DNA of 64,000 nt from contig NZ_SCFY01000011.1 in NCBI RefSeq assembly GCF_007049795.1, positions 62,001-126,000 on the forward strand, in the 5' to 3' direction. Under the pieces are notes generated by a model. It was not told the DNA's origin and made no database searches. It worked only from the letters and a program-made list of their open reading frames with translations. Numbering within the stretch: position 1 is the first letter of the stretch; each line of letters starts with the position of its first letter. This DNA comes from Ectopseudomonas mendocina (lineage in GTDB: Bacteria > Pseudomonadota > Gammaproteobacteria > Pseudomonadales > Pseudomonadaceae). Below, piece after piece: positions 47,193-56,851 of this stretch. Position numbers and translations under genes: made by a program.

Positions 47193-48326
47193 ATGTCCGT
47201 CACCATCATCGACTCCCTTCACGCAGTGTCAGCAGAGACCTGGGATGCTCTGTTACCGCAACAACAGCCGTTCCTGCGTCATGCCTTCCTCAGTGCGCTG
47301 GAAGACAGCGGCAGCGTTGGCGATCGCAGTGGTTGGCAGCCCTCGCACCGGCTCTGGTGCGATGAGCACGGCAAGGTGCGTGCAGCGTTGCCGGCTTATC
47401 TGAAGCAGCACTCTTACGGCGAATACGTCTTCGATCACGGCTGGGCTGACGCCTGCCGACGTGCTGGCATCGCCTACTACCCCAAACTGCTGGGCGCCGT
47501 ACCGTTCTCTCCGGTGACCGGAGCGCGTTTGCTCGGCGACGCCGGTGCCGCTGCCGAGCTGCTCGATGCGTTGGCAGCCGAATTGAGCGATGAAGGCTTG
47601 TCGAGCCTGCATATCAATTTCACCAGCCCGGCTTGCGACACTGTGCTGATGCAGCGGCAAGGCTGGTTGGAGCGCATCGGTTGTCAGTTTCACTGGCACA
47701 ACCGTGGTTATCGTGATTTTCAGGACTTTCTCGATACGCTCAGTTCGCGTAAACGCAAGCAGATGCGCAAGGAACGGGAGCAGGTGGCGGGGCAGGGCAT
47801 CGAATTCGACAGGCGCCTGGGTCATGAGCTGGGCGAGGCGGACTGGGATTTCGTCTATCACTGCTACGCCAACACCTACCACGTGCGCGGCCAGACACCT
47901 TATCTGACGCGGGATTTCTTCAGCCTCCTGGCCGAACGCATGCCCGAGATGATTCGGGTGGTGTTCGCCACGCAGCATGGTCGTGCGCTGGCCATGGCCT
48001 TCAGCCTGGTCGATGGCGATACCTTTTATGGGCGCTATTGGGGCTGCCTGGCCGAATTCGACCGGCTGCATTTCGAAACCTGCTTCTATCAGGGCATGGA
48101 GTTGGCCATCGCCGAAGGTCTGCAACGCTTCGATGCTGGCGCGCAGGGTGAGCACAAACTGATTCGCGGTTTCGAGCCGGTCATCACTCGCTCCTGGCAT
48201 TATCTCTGCCATCCTGGGCTGCATGCTGCGGTTGCCGAGTTTCTCGAGCAGGAGCGATCTGGCGTGCGGGTTTACGCTGAGGAGGCGCGCAGTTATCTGC
48301 CTTTTCGCCAGGCCAGCGGGGGCTGA
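47193..48326 (+). CDS. FemAB-like GNAT N-acyltransferase (COG3146)
   Basis: A 377-residue protein of the peptidogalycan-biosynthesis/FemAB-like group (DUF482, COG3146). PFLRHAFLSALEDSGSVG, YAEYVFDHGWADA-like YGEYVFDHGWADAC, SSRKRKQMRKEREQV and LAMAFSLVDGDTFYGRYWGC are its conserved blocks. The two-GNAT-domain fold suggests aminoacyl or acyl transfer to a cell envelope or small-molecule acceptor, not experimentally settled as far as I recall. It is divergent from the pyrophosphatase gene. The start at 47193 begins the family sequence. Confidence 0.85.
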   Translation: MSVTIIDSLHAVSAETWDALLPQQQPFLRHAFLSALEDSGSVGDRSGWQPSHRLWCDEHGKVRAALPAYLKQHSYGEYVFDHGWADACRRAGIAYYPKLLGAVPFSPVTGARLLGDAGAAAELLDALAAELSDEGLSSLHINFTSPACDTVLMQRQGWLERIGCQFHWHNRGYRDFQDFLDTLSSRKRKQMRKEREQVAGQGIEFDRRLGHELGEADWDFVYHCYANTYHVRGQTPYLTRDFFSLLAERMPEMIRVVFATQHGRALAMAFSLVDGDTFYGRYWGCLAEFDRLHFETCFYQGMELAIAEGLQRFDAGAQGEHKLIRGFEPVITRSWHYLCHPGLHAAVAEFLEQERSGVRVYAEEARSYLPFRQASGG

Positions 48327-48795
48327 TCGAGCGATCAGGTTCTCGGCACAAGGCCGAAACAGCTGTTTGCCGGAAGTTCCCCGTGTCGGAGATTTCTGTA
48401 AAAACTCCAGAGCTTTCAGCAAGAAGCCCGCTCACGTCTGCCACTAAATTCCGCCCTTCACTTTCGTTACGACCGTTTTTGTCTGCGCCGATTGGTCAGA
48501 CCAGCTTTGCTGGGCTAGACCGATAATAGAAGTGCATGCAGCCGAAGTAGGGTGGTAACGCTATTCGGTGGCCGCAGGCGTAAGCCAGGGAGGTCAGGGA
48601 AAGTGCTCAGGCACGTGCCGATGCTGTGACGAAGTGGTGGAGATTTCACTGCGCCGGTATCTGCCCCTGAACGTGCTCACCAGACATCGGTGTGACGAGG
48701 AAGAGAGACCGGAGCCCGCATCCGCAAAAAACGGGTGCGCTTTGCCAAGCTGGGCACGGTGCCCAAGAACAACAAACGAGAGGGGAGCCCCCCAA
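48327..48795. other. Long putP leader region with one hairpin
   Basis: About 470 bases with no supported gene; an in-frame upstream extension of putP is not similar to any family. CGCATCCG (48717-48724) and CGGGTGCG (48732-48739) form an 8-bp stem (one G-U pair) about 55 bases before the putP start. I recognise no riboswitch. Confidence 0.4.
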
Positions 48796-50280
48796 ATGAC
48801 AGCTAGTACTCCAATGCTCGTCACCTTCGTGGTGTACATCGCAGCCATGGTGCTGATCGGCTTGATCGCCTATCTGCGTACCAAGAACCTTTCCGACTAC
48901 ATCCTCGGTGGCCGCAGTCTCGGTAGCTTCGTGACCGCACTGTCCGCCGGCGCTTCCGACATGAGTGGCTGGTTGCTGATGGGCCTGCCTGGCGCGATCT
49001 TCGTCGCTGGCATCTCCGAAAGCTGGATCGCCATCGGTCTGGTCATCGGCGCCTACCTCAACTGGTTGTTCGTTGCCGGCCGTCTGCGCGTGCAGACCGA
49101 GCACAACGGTAACGCCCTGACCCTGCCGGACTACTTCACCAACCGTTTCGAAGACAACAGCCGCATCCTGCGCATCTTCTCGGCGCTGGTGATCCTGGTG
49201 TTCTTCACCATCTACTGCGCCTCCGGTGTGGTGGCCGGTGCTCGCCTGTTCGAGAGCACCTTCGGTATGTCCTATGAGACCGCGCTGTGGGCCGGCGCTG
49301 CTGCGACCATCGCCTACACCTTCATCGGTGGCTTCCTGGCAGTGAGCTGGACCGATACCGTACAGGCCACCCTGATGATCTTCGCGCTGATCCTGACCCC
49401 GGTCGTGGTGATGATCGCCACCGGCGGCTTCGATCCGGCCATGGTCGCCATCGAGGCGGTCGACGCGACCAACTTCGACATGCTCAAGGGCGCGACCTTC
49501 GTCGGCGTGATCTCGCTGATGGCTTGGGGCCTTGGCTATTTCGGCCAGCCGCACATCCTGGCGCGCTTCATGGCCGCTGATTCGGTGAAGTCGATCCCGG
49601 CTGCCCGCCGCATTTCCATGACCTGGATGATCCTGACCCTGGCTGGCGCTGTTGCTGTCGGTTTCTTCGGTATCGCCTACTTCGCGGCGCACCCTGAAGT
49701 CGCCGGCCCGGTCGCTGAGAACCCGGAGCGCGTGTTCATCGAGCTGGCCAAGCTGCTGTTCAACCCGTGGATCGCCGGTATCCTCCTGTCCGCCATCCTG
49801 GCGGCGGTGATGAGCACCCTGAGCTGCCAGTTGCTGGTGTGCTCCAGTGCGCTGACCGAAGACTTCTACAAGGCCTTCCTGCGTAAAGACGCTTCGCAGA
49901 CCGAACTGGTCTGGGTCGGCCGCGCCATGGTGCTGCTGGTGGCACTGATCGCTATCGCTCTGGCTGCCAACCCGGAAAACCGCGTACTGGGCCTGGTGTC
50001 CTACGCCTGGGCCGGTTTCGGCGCTGCGTTCGGTCCGGTGGTGATCCTCTCCCTGCTGTGGAAGGGTATGACCCGCAACGGCGCTCTGGCCGGTATGCTG
50101 GTCGGTGCTGCCACCGTGATCGTATGGAAGAACTGGATCGGTCTGGGTCTGTACGAGATCATCCCGGGCTTCATCCTCGCCACCCTGGCCATCGTCATCT
50201 TCAGCCGTATCGGTCAGGCGCCGAGCCAGTCGATGCTGAGCCGCTTCGACAAGGCCGAGAGCGAATACAAGTCGGTGTAA
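48796..50280 (+). CDS. putP: Sodium/proline symporter
   Basis: A 494-residue Na+/solute symporter (SSS family) with about thirteen membrane helices that imports L-proline for use as carbon, nitrogen source or osmolyte. SAGASDMSGWLLMGLPGA includes the conserved Na+-site Asp55-like residue, and AAVMSTLSCQLLVCSSALTEDFYK is the helix 9 region with Na+-coordinating Ser/Thr. It matches E. coli PutP (502 residues). GAGAGGGGAG lies upstream of the ATG. putA is not adjacent, and the AraC regulator resembling PruR lies 20 kb away. A clear terminator follows. Confidence 0.94.
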   Translation: MTASTPMLVTFVVYIAAMVLIGLIAYLRTKNLSDYILGGRSLGSFVTALSAGASDMSGWLLMGLPGAIFVAGISESWIAIGLVIGAYLNWLFVAGRLRVQTEHNGNALTLPDYFTNRFEDNSRILRIFSALVILVFFTIYCASGVVAGARLFESTFGMSYETALWAGAAATIAYTFIGGFLAVSWTDTVQATLMIFALILTPVVVMIATGGFDPAMVAIEAVDATNFDMLKGATFVGVISLMAWGLGYFGQPHILARFMAADSVKSIPAARRISMTWMILTLAGAVAVGFFGIAYFAAHPEVAGPVAENPERVFIELAKLLFNPWIAGILLSAILAAVMSTLSCQLLVCSSALTEDFYKAFLRKDASQTELVWVGRAMVLLVALIAIALAANPENRVLGLVSYAWAGFGAAFGPVVILSLLWKGMTRNGALAGMLVGAATVIVWKNWIGLGLYEIIPGFILATLAIVIFSRIGQAPSQSMLSRFDKAESEYKSV

Positions 50281-50299
50281 CTCTGCTGGCTTGAAGCGA

Positions 50300-50336
50300 A
50301 GGCGATGATTGCTACGCAGTCATCGCCTTTTTCGTT
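50300..50336 (+). terminator. Intrinsic terminator after putP
   Basis: AGGCGATGA (50300-50308) and TCATCGCCT (50320-50328) form a 9-bp stem followed by TTTTTCGTTT. Confidence 0.9.
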
Positions 50337-50377
50337 TCTGGCTCTAAGATAGGCGCACTTTTTTAACGGATGCTCTC

Positions 50378-50587
50378 ATGACCAGCAATGACCCGCTCCA
50401 TGGCCTGACCTTACAGGCGATTCTCACCGCACTGGTGGACCGCATCGGTTGGGATGGCCTTGCCCATCAGGTCGACGTGCGCTGTTTCAAGCATGAGCCG
50501 AGCATCAAGTCGAGTCTGACCTTCTTGCGCAAGACGCCTTGGGCACGGGCCAAGGTGGAGCAGCTCTATCTGCAGCACTTCAGTTAA
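50378..50587 (+). CDS. VF530 family (DUF2132) protein
   Basis: A 69-residue protein of the VF530/DUF2132 family: [56 protein letters not shown] structure of a member suggests a DNA-binding-like fold, but the role is unknown. Its last 8 bases overlap the 3' end of the convergent lipoprotein hydrolase gene. Confidence 0.9.
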   Translation: MTSNDPLHGLTLQAILTALVDRIGWDGLAHQVDVRCFKHEPSIKSSLTFLRKTPWARAKVEQLYLQHFS

Positions 50588-51476
50588 GTTCGAGCCCCAG
50601 GGCCTGCAAAGCCTGGCGGTAGCTGTTACCGGCCATGCGCAGGCTGTTGTTGTGGTTGGCGCCGTCGATCAGCAGTAACTGCTTGGGCTCGCTGGCCGCG
50701 TCGAACAGCGCCTGGCTGAAGCGTGACGGTACGTAGCGGTCATCGCGACCATGAGCGATCAGCACCGGGATGCCGACATCGCCGATCTTGCTCAGCGAGT
50801 CGAACTCCTGCGACAGCAGCCAGCGCACCGGCAGCGAGGTGTTGGTAACCGCGGCCGCCACGTCGCCCAGATTGGTGAAACTGGACTCGACGATCAGGCC
50901 GGCGGCCTGCGCGGCTTCCTCTTCACTTGCCAGTTCGTGCGCCAGGTTGACGGCTACGGCGCCACCCAGTGAATGACCATAGATGAAGCGTTTGTTCGCC
51001 TCGGGCTGCAGGCGCACCAGATGCTGCCAGGCGATCAGGGCGTCCTGGTAGACGCTACGCTCGGAGGGCAGGGCGCCACGGCTTTCGCCGAAGCCGCGGT
51101 AGTCCACCGCCAAGACCGAGAAGCCCATGGCATGCAACTGTTCGATGCGAAACAGCTGACCGGTCAGGTTCCAGCGTGAACCATGCAGATAGAGCAGCGT
51201 CGGTGCATCCTTGCGTGGAGCCGGCCACCACCAGGCATGCAGGCTCTCATCGGCAGTGAGGTCGGGGGATTGCAGTTGCACGTCCTCGACGCCTGCAGGC
51301 AGGCCGCTGAACCAGCGGGCGGTGCCGGGCTCGATGCGAAACACCAGCTCGCGTTCGGTCTGCTCCAGTTTGGCGCAGCCTATCGGCAGCAATACCAGTA
51401 GGGAGCCCAGAAACATCAGGCTCAGGCGACGGCGGCGCAGCAGGGTTAACCAGGGTGAGGGCATCGGGGTACTCAT
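50580..51476 (-). CDS. Alpha/beta hydrolase lipoprotein
   Basis: A 298-residue exported lipoprotein with lipobox LPIGC near residues 31-35, preceded by a hydrophobic signal. The alpha/beta hydrolase domain has YLHGSRWNL (oxyanion), GHSLGGAVA (nucleophile Ser), GRDDRYVP (Asp) and DGANHNN (His). It resembles the BEM46/YqkD-like serine hydrolases of the envelope. The start is uncertain: Met codons at 51476 and 51464 and an upstream TTG are all in frame, and none has a clear ribosome site. It is convergent with, and overlaps, the VF530 gene. Confidence 0.85.
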   Translation of the reverse strand: MSTPMPSPWLTLLRRRRLSLMFLGSLLVLLPIGCAKLEQTERELVFRIEPGTARWFSGLPAGVEDVQLQSPDLTADESLHAWWWPAPRKDAPTLLYLHGSRWNLTGQLFRIEQLHAMGFSVLAVDYRGFGESRGALPSERSVYQDALIAWQHLVRLQPEANKRFIYGHSLGGAVAVNLAHELASEEEAAQAAGLIVESSFTNLGDVAAAVTNTSLPVRWLLSQEFDSLSKIGDVGIPVLIAHGRDDRYVPSRFSQALFDAASEPKQLLLIDGANHNNSLRMAGNSYRQALQALGLELN

Positions 51477-51558
51477 GAACGGCAACGGATAATGCCGCCA
51501 TGGACCGCATATCCGATGCCGGGTTTCGCCAGGGGCTGAGCGCTGTGGTTACCAGGTA

Positions 51559-54500
51559 TTACCGTCGGCTGATCTGCGCTGTGCTCATCGGCGTATCACA
51601 CAGGGTGGAACTGCCGGGTTCGAGGTAGGGCGCAAGGATCGGCGCCATGCCCTTGAGCACCTGCACCGGCAGCGCCGAGGTGAAGGTGAAACGCTCGGCA
51701 TCCCGCCCCGGTACGAAGGCGGTGAGCGTGCCGTAGTGCCGTGGGCCGAGGAAGAACACGAAGGTGGCCGTACGGTTCATCGCCCTGGAGCTGATTACCC
51801 GGCCGCCCGCCCCCACGCTCTCGATGCGGTTGTCGCCGGTGCCGGTCTTGCCGCCCAGCGTCAGGCTATGGCCGTCCTGTAACTGGAAAGTGCCTTGCAA
51901 ACGCCGCGCGGTCCCGCCTTCCACCACTTGTGAAAGGGCATTGCGCAATGCCGCAGCCACTTCGGACTGCATCACCCGTTTGCCGACGTGGATATCCCGT
52001 TCGACTCGTGTCTCATAAGGCGTATTGGCAGCGAAATGCAGTTCGTCAATGCGCAGCACTGGCTGGCGAATACCGTCGTTCTGGATGATGCCCATCAGCT
52101 CGGCCAGCGCCGCGGGCCGGTCGCCGGAGCTGCCCAGTGCGGTGGCCAGCGAGGGCACCAGATATTGGAAGGGATAACCCAGGTTCTGCCAGCGCCGATG
52201 AATGTCGGAGAAGGCTTCGACCTCCAGCATGATACGGATGCGGCTGTCGCGGGCACTCTTGTGTCGACTACGGAACAACCAACCATAGACTTCCTGGCGC
52301 TCGTCGATGCTGGCGGCTACAGCGTCGCTGAAGGTCGCCTGCGGGTTGCTGATCAGGTAGCCCAGCAGCCAGAGTTCCAGCGGGTGGACGCGGGCGATAT
52401 AGCCCTGATCCGGCAGGCTGTAAGCGCCCGGGCCATAGTCCTGATACAGGCGCGCGATGCGTTGGTCGGTGAGTTTTTCCTGTGGCAGTTGCGCCCGTAG
52501 AAAAGCAGCAAAGGTGGCTTCGTCAGCCTGCGGCAACAGGTAACGGTGCACGGCGCTCAGGCGTACCGAGGTCTGCCGTAGGCCGCTGATGAATGTCTCC
52601 AGGCGCTGCGGCTCCGGCTGGCCTTGATACTTGCGCCAGAAGCGCAGAAGGAAGGTGCGTCCTTCCTGATCAGCAAAACGCTGCAGGTATTCCTGGCGGC
52701 GTGGGTCCTTGTCGTCCTTGAGCAGTTCGGCGCTGTTCTGGTAGGTGCTGTAGCGCACCAGGTCACGCATCAGGCGCACAAAGGGCAGGTTGATCGACTC
52801 GCGCAGGGATTCACGCAGGGTCGGGTTACGGCTGTTGTCCTCGCGGCGGAAGTTACCGAAGGTGTGCAGTCCGCCGCCAGTGAAGAAGCGCTCGTTCGGG
52901 TTTGCCGAGTAGCGCCGCTCCAGCGCGGCGTCGAGCATGCTGGCCAGATCCACCCCCGGGTTGGCTTGCAGGTAGCCCACGGCCCAACGGCTCAGGTAGT
53001 CCTGCTCGGCGATGTCCACCTGGCGCAGCTCGGCCGGGCTCTTGTTCGCGTGGCGCTGATGCAGCTCGGCGATGATCTCCAGATAGGTGGCCAATACGCG
53101 CAGTTTGGCAGTGGAGCCAAGCTCGAGCTTGCTGCCCTCGTTGATGTCGAAGGGTTGGTCGGTGCTGTCGGTCTGCACCCGTACCCGGCTGCCGGTTGGA
53201 GTGCGTTCGAACAGGGTGAAGCTGTAGCGCACTTCCGCGGTTTTCTCCGGTGACAGCAGGCGCTCGCCGAACAGGCCGATCTTGCCGGCGAACTCTGGAT
53301 CGGCGAGGTTCAGCAGGTAGGTACTGGCCTGCTGTTGCAGGTCGCGCTGCAGCGTGCTGCGTGCGGACAGGTCGAGGCGATCGAGATCGTAGAGTGGCAT
53401 GCCCAGCAGATTGGAGAGACGCGAGCGCGCCACGCTGATGCCTTTGTCGCTCTCCACGGCGCGCAGGTTGGGCTCCTGTTGCCAGTCGCGGTACTGCAGT
53501 TTCTGTGTGAGGGCTGCGTCGCGCAGGTTAGCATCGATCAGACCGCCGCTGGCGAGCAGGCGTATGTGGCTTTCGGTCAGAGCCTCCATGTCACGGCGCC
53601 CTTGTGCGAGGTAGTAGGAGGGCCGGCGTTGGGCGATCATCAATGACAGCATCTGCCGCAGGGCCAGGCCGCGCTCGGCAAGGCTGGCGTCGGGCGAGCG
53701 ACGCGGATCGAGCAGGGCGTTACTGCGCTCGAAGTCGGCGCCGTACCAGATGCGCAGGCCGTCAGCCAGGCCGTTCACCTCACCATGACCGGGTGCTGCA
53801 GACAGCGGCACACTATTGAGGTAGTCGCGGACGATGCGTTGACGCGCTTCGAGCGTCTCCGGGCCATGCTGATAGGCGCGCACGCTGGCGGAAATCATCT
53901 GCCGCAACTTTTCCCCGGCTGACAGCGTCAGCCCATCCGGGGAGTGGCGGTACTTCTCCAGTTGCGTGGCCAGGGTGCTGCCCCCGGCGGATTGGTTCTG
54001 CACGTCGAGCATTTTGCCAAGCTGCGACAGCGCCGCCATGGCGAAGCGCGGCCAGTCCACCGCCGGGTTGGCCAGCGGTTGCGCGGGGTCGAGCAGCTCA
54101 CGGTTCTCGATGAACAGCAGGCTGCTGACCACCAGCGGCGGGATGCTGGCGAAGTCGGCATAACCCTGTTGCGGGTAGCGAAATTCGTAGAACGGCGTGC
54201 CACGACAATCGCTGATGCTCAGGCCACTCTGGCTCTTCTCGGTAAAGGGCGGGAACAGGCCGCGGCGGCTGTAGGCCATCAGTTGTTCGGAGAAGCGCGA
54301 CTGCTCGGTGACCTGATAATCGCGCTGTTGCAGGCGCTCCAGCATCAGTGGCAGGTAGGCATAGCCCTGGCGTTTGTCAAAAGGGCCATCGGTCGGGTAG
54401 ATGATGCGCTCGCTGGGGCCTGGTTCGACCTTGTACGTCAGGTCAGCGGCATATCGGCTGAGTTCGCGTGACTGAAAGTGGGCGCTGCGTGACTCGAAGA

Positions 54501-54660
54501 CCAGCAGGGCGGTAGCCGCCAGCACCAGCAGGGCCAGTAACAGATAGAGTGTCAGGCGCCAGTGATGCCTTGCAGCATTGGCCGGCTTCGTCCTGCCCTG
54601 CGTGCTCGCCGAGGAGGCGAGGTCAGGTTGCTGCGGATTACGTTGCCATGATGCGCCCAT
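51559..54660 (-). CDS. Large class A penicillin-binding-like protein (GT51 + transpeptidase)
   Basis: A 1033-residue inner-membrane protein with one N-terminal helix (about 37-54). The glycosyltransferase part has FIENRELLD, a diverged form of the EDRxFxxH motif, then GGSTLATQLEKYR and RIVRDYLNSVP. The transpeptidase part has GSTAKLR (SxxK, catalytic Ser), RESINLPFVR (SxN) and GGKTGTGDN (KTG), all intact. It would crosslink peptidoglycan and perhaps polymerise glycan, although the GT motif is unusual (EN for ED, no following His). It is longer than PBP1a/PBP1b, with about 200 residues of extra sequence between SxN and KTG. No partner gene is adjacent. Confidence 0.82.
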   Translation of the reverse strand: MGASWQRNPQQPDLASSASTQGRTKPANAARHHWRLTLYLLLALLVLAATALLVFESRSAHFQSRELSRYAADLTYKVEPGPSERIIYPTDGPFDKRQGYAYLPLMLERLQQRDYQVTEQSRFSEQLMAYSRRGLFPPFTEKSQSGLSISDCRGTPFYEFRYPQQGYADFASIPPLVVSSLLFIENRELLDPAQPLANPAVDWPRFAMAALSQLGKMLDVQNQSAGGSTLATQLEKYRHSPDGLTLSAGEKLRQMISASVRAYQHGPETLEARQRIVRDYLNSVPLSAAPGHGEVNGLADGLRIWYGADFERSNALLDPRRSPDASLAERGLALRQMLSLMIAQRRPSYYLAQGRRDMEALTESHIRLLASGGLIDANLRDAALTQKLQYRDWQQEPNLRAVESDKGISVARSRLSNLLGMPLYDLDRLDLSARSTLQRDLQQQASTYLLNLADPEFAGKIGLFGERLLSPEKTAEVRYSFTLFERTPTGSRVRVQTDSTDQPFDINEGSKLELGSTAKLRVLATYLEIIAELHQRHANKSPAELRQVDIAEQDYLSRWAVGYLQANPGVDLASMLDAALERRYSANPNERFFTGGGLHTFGNFRREDNSRNPTLRESLRESINLPFVRLMRDLVRYSTYQNSAELLKDDKDPRRQEYLQRFADQEGRTFLLRFWRKYQGQPEPQRLETFISGLRQTSVRLSAVHRYLLPQADEATFAAFLRAQLPQEKLTDQRIARLYQDYGPGAYSLPDQGYIARVHPLELWLLGYLISNPQATFSDAVAASIDERQEVYGWLFRSRHKSARDSRIRIMLEVEAFSDIHRRWQNLGYPFQYLVPSLATALGSSGDRPAALAELMGIIQNDGIRQPVLRIDELHFAANTPYETRVERDIHVGKRVMQSEVAAALRNALSQVVEGGTARRLQGTFQLQDGHSLTLGGKTGTGDNRIESVGAGGRVISSRAMNRTATFVFFLGPRHYGTLTAFVPGRDAERFTFTSALPVQVLKGMAPILAPYLEPGSSTLCDTPMSTAQISRR

Positions 54661-54883
54661 AAATCACCGGCCTGGCCTGTCAGCATCATTCGAAGCCGCG
54701 AGATTGCCTCTTGCCGGATGCTGACCTTGGGCCGGCTGGGCTGCGGTTGTCTCGTCTGTCTTGTTATCAGCTTAGACCCTTGCGCGCCGTCTGGCTGGCC
54801 GTTTCCACTCATTGCCTGGGTTGTACCTGGATGATGGGCTGGCCTGCTAGACTCGCTGCAACCCACAAATGCAGGGTATCGGC

Positions 54884-55564
54884 ATGCAGCGCGACCATCG
54901 AGAACAGCTCCAGCAAAGCTGGCAGGCCAATGCCGATGCCTGGGCTGCCGCTGTGCGTGAACAGCGTATCGAAAGTCGTCGCCTGGTAACCGATGCCGCG
55001 ATCATCCAGGCTGTGCTGGCGCTGCAACCCAAGCGCGTGCTGGATATCGGTTGCGGCGAGGGTTGGCTGTGTCGTGGGCTGGCCGAACATGGTATTGAGC
55101 CGGTCGGTGTGGATGCTTCGGCGCCGTTGATCGAGGCGGCTCGTGCAGCCTGCGACGGGCGCAGTCAGTATCGCGTCTGCGGCTATGCCGAACTGGAAGA
55201 ACACGCCGAGCAACTCGGGCGTTTCGAGGTGCTGGTCTGCAACTTCGCCCTGCTCGAAGAGCCGCTACAGCCTATTCTGCGCAGCCTGCAAAAGTTACTA
55301 GTGCCTGGCGGCAGCCTGCTGATTCAGACACTGCACCCCTGGCGTGCCAGTCATGGCGAGCCTTACCAGGACGGTTGGCGGGTGGAGGACTTCGTCGGCT
55401 TCGGCGAGGGCTTTCAGGCGCCCATGCCTTGGTTCTTCCGCACCCTGCAATCCTGGCTGACGCTGATCGCTGAAACCGGCTGGCGTCTCGAATGGCTGCA
55501 GGAGCCATTGCACCCCGAGAGTGTCCAGCCGGTGTCTTTGCTGCTGTTGCTCAAGCCGCTCTGA
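54884..55564 (+). CDS. SAM-dependent methyltransferase
   Basis: A 226-residue class I methyltransferase. Motif I is VLDIGCGEGWL (about 52-62), the acidic residue of strand 2 is in VGVDASAPLIE, and motif post-I/IV follow (VLVCNFALLEE). The substrate is unknown. Two Met codons, 54869 and 54884, are possible; AGGG 8 bases before 54884 favours the latter. It is 2 bases from the next gene, a VOC protein, and the two overlap into an aldo/keto reductase gene, forming one operon. Confidence 0.85.
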   Translation: MQRDHREQLQQSWQANADAWAAAVREQRIESRRLVTDAAIIQAVLALQPKRVLDIGCGEGWLCRGLAEHGIEPVGVDASAPLIEAARAACDGRSQYRVCGYAELEEHAEQLGRFEVLVCNFALLEEPLQPILRSLQKLLVPGGSLLIQTLHPWRASHGEPYQDGWRVEDFVGFGEGFQAPMPWFFRTLQSWLTLIAETGWRLEWLQEPLHPESVQPVSLLLLLKPL

Positions 55565-55566
55565 TC

Positions 55567-56001
55567 ATGCAACTGCTGCTCAACCTCGATGTTCCCGATC
55601 TGCCAGCGGCAGTTGCCTTCTACCAGCAGGCGCTTGGCTTGAGCGTCGGGCGCAGGTTGTTCGACGGAACGGTGGTGGAGATGCTAGGCGCTGCCGTGCC
55701 GCTCTATCTGCTGCATAAGGCGGCTGCCAGCCAGGCGTGCACAAAGGCGCACGTGCGGCGCGTTTACGATCGTCACTGGATGCCGCTGCATTTAGACCTG
55801 GTGGTCGATGATCTTGACTCTGCATTGGCACGGGCAATCGCTGCTGGCGCTCGACAGGAGGGTGATATTCATGAGTATGACTGGGGACGGCTGGTCACGC
55901 TGAGCGATCCCTTTGGCCACGGCTTGTGTTTCGTGCAGTGGCGCGATGAGGGGTACGACCTGGTAACGACCTGTACGGGAGAAATCGATGCGCAGAATTG
56001 A
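55567..56001 (+). CDS. Glyoxalase/VOC-family protein
   Basis: A 144-residue vicinal oxygen chelate protein: LLLNLDVPDLPAAVAFYQQALGL, HLDLVVDDLDSALARAIAAGA and LSDPFGHGLCFVQW match the two beta-alpha-beta-beta-beta units. Such proteins act as lyases, dioxygenases or drug-binding proteins; this one's substrate is unknown. It overlaps the aldo/keto reductase gene by 14 bases. Confidence 0.87.
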   Translation: MQLLLNLDVPDLPAAVAFYQQALGLSVGRRLFDGTVVEMLGAAVPLYLLHKAAASQACTKAHVRRVYDRHWMPLHLDLVVDDLDSALARAIAAGARQEGDIHEYDWGRLVTLSDPFGHGLCFVQWRDEGYDLVTTCTGEIDAQN

Positions 56002-56809
56002 GTTAGCCGGCGTACAGGTGCCGGTGATAGGCCAGGGGACCTGGCGCATGGGCGAAGACCGGCACCAGCACGAGCGTGAGGTGGCAGTGCTACGTGAAGG
56101 GCTGGACCTGGGCTTGAGCCTGATTGACACCGCCGAAATGTATGGCGAGGGTGGCGCGGAGCAGGTGGTGGGGGAGGCCATCGCCGGTCGTCGTGACGAG
56201 GTGTTCCTGGTCAGCAAGGTTTACCCGCACAACGCCAGTCTGCAGGGTGTTCAGGCCGCCTGTGAGCGCAGCCTGAAGCGCCTGGGATGCGAGCGTATCG
56301 ACCTCTACCTGCTGCACTGGCGTGGGCGCTATCCGCTTGCCGAGACGGTCGAAGGTTTCGAGCGGCTGCGAGCGCAGGGCAAGATCGGCGCCTGGGGCGT
56401 TTCCAACTTCGACCTGGACGATCTGCTGGAGCTGGATCAGCCGGCATGCCAGGCCAATCAGGTGCTGTACAACCTGGAGGCGCGAGGCATCGAGTATGAC
56501 CTGCTGCCTTGGCAACAGCGTGCCGGCATGCCGCTGATGGCCTACTGTCCGCTAAGTCAGGCGGGTGCCTTGTTGCATGAGCCGGTAATGCGGCAGGTGG
56601 CTGAGCGACATGGGGCTACCGCTGCCCAGATAGCGTTGGCCTGGACACTCAGGCAGGACGGTGTGATTGCCATTCCCAAGGCCGCAAGCAGCGCGCATTT
56701 ACGCGATAACGCTGCAGCGGCTGCCATCGCGTTGAATGTGGATGATTTGAACCTGCTGGATGAGGTCTTTGCGCCACCACGTGGCAAGCAGCCGCTGGAG
56801 ATGGTCTGA
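55988..56809 (+). CDS. Aldo/keto reductase
   Basis: A 273-residue NADPH-dependent aldo/keto reductase. The catalytic tetrad is complete: Asp47 and Tyr52 (IDTAEMYG), Lys77 (LVSKVYP) and His110 (YLLHWRG). The C-terminal IAIPKAASSAHLRDN binds the cofactor phosphate. It reduces an aldehyde or ketone not identifiable here. It overlaps the VOC gene and is convergent with the lipoprotein gene. Confidence 0.92.
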   Translation: MRRIELAGVQVPVIGQGTWRMGEDRHQHEREVAVLREGLDLGLSLIDTAEMYGEGGAEQVVGEAIAGRRDEVFLVSKVYPHNASLQGVQAACERSLKRLGCERIDLYLLHWRGRYPLAETVEGFERLRAQGKIGAWGVSNFDLDDLLELDQPACQANQVLYNLEARGIEYDLLPWQQRAGMPLMAYCPLSQAGALLHEPVMRQVAERHGATAAQIALAWTLRQDGVIAIPKAASSAHLRDNAAAAAIALNVDDLNLLDEVFAPPRGKQPLEMV

Positions 56810-56851
56810 AAGGCCATCACTGACCAATCGGCCGAGGCGTGTCCTTCGGAA

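Noticed and set aside
48717..48739. Riboswitch in the putP leader
   Set aside because: A single simple stem with no conserved motif of any riboswitch class I know.
48568..48795. N-terminal extension of putP
   Set aside because: It has no SSS family similarity, and a strong ribosome site precedes the ATG at 48796.
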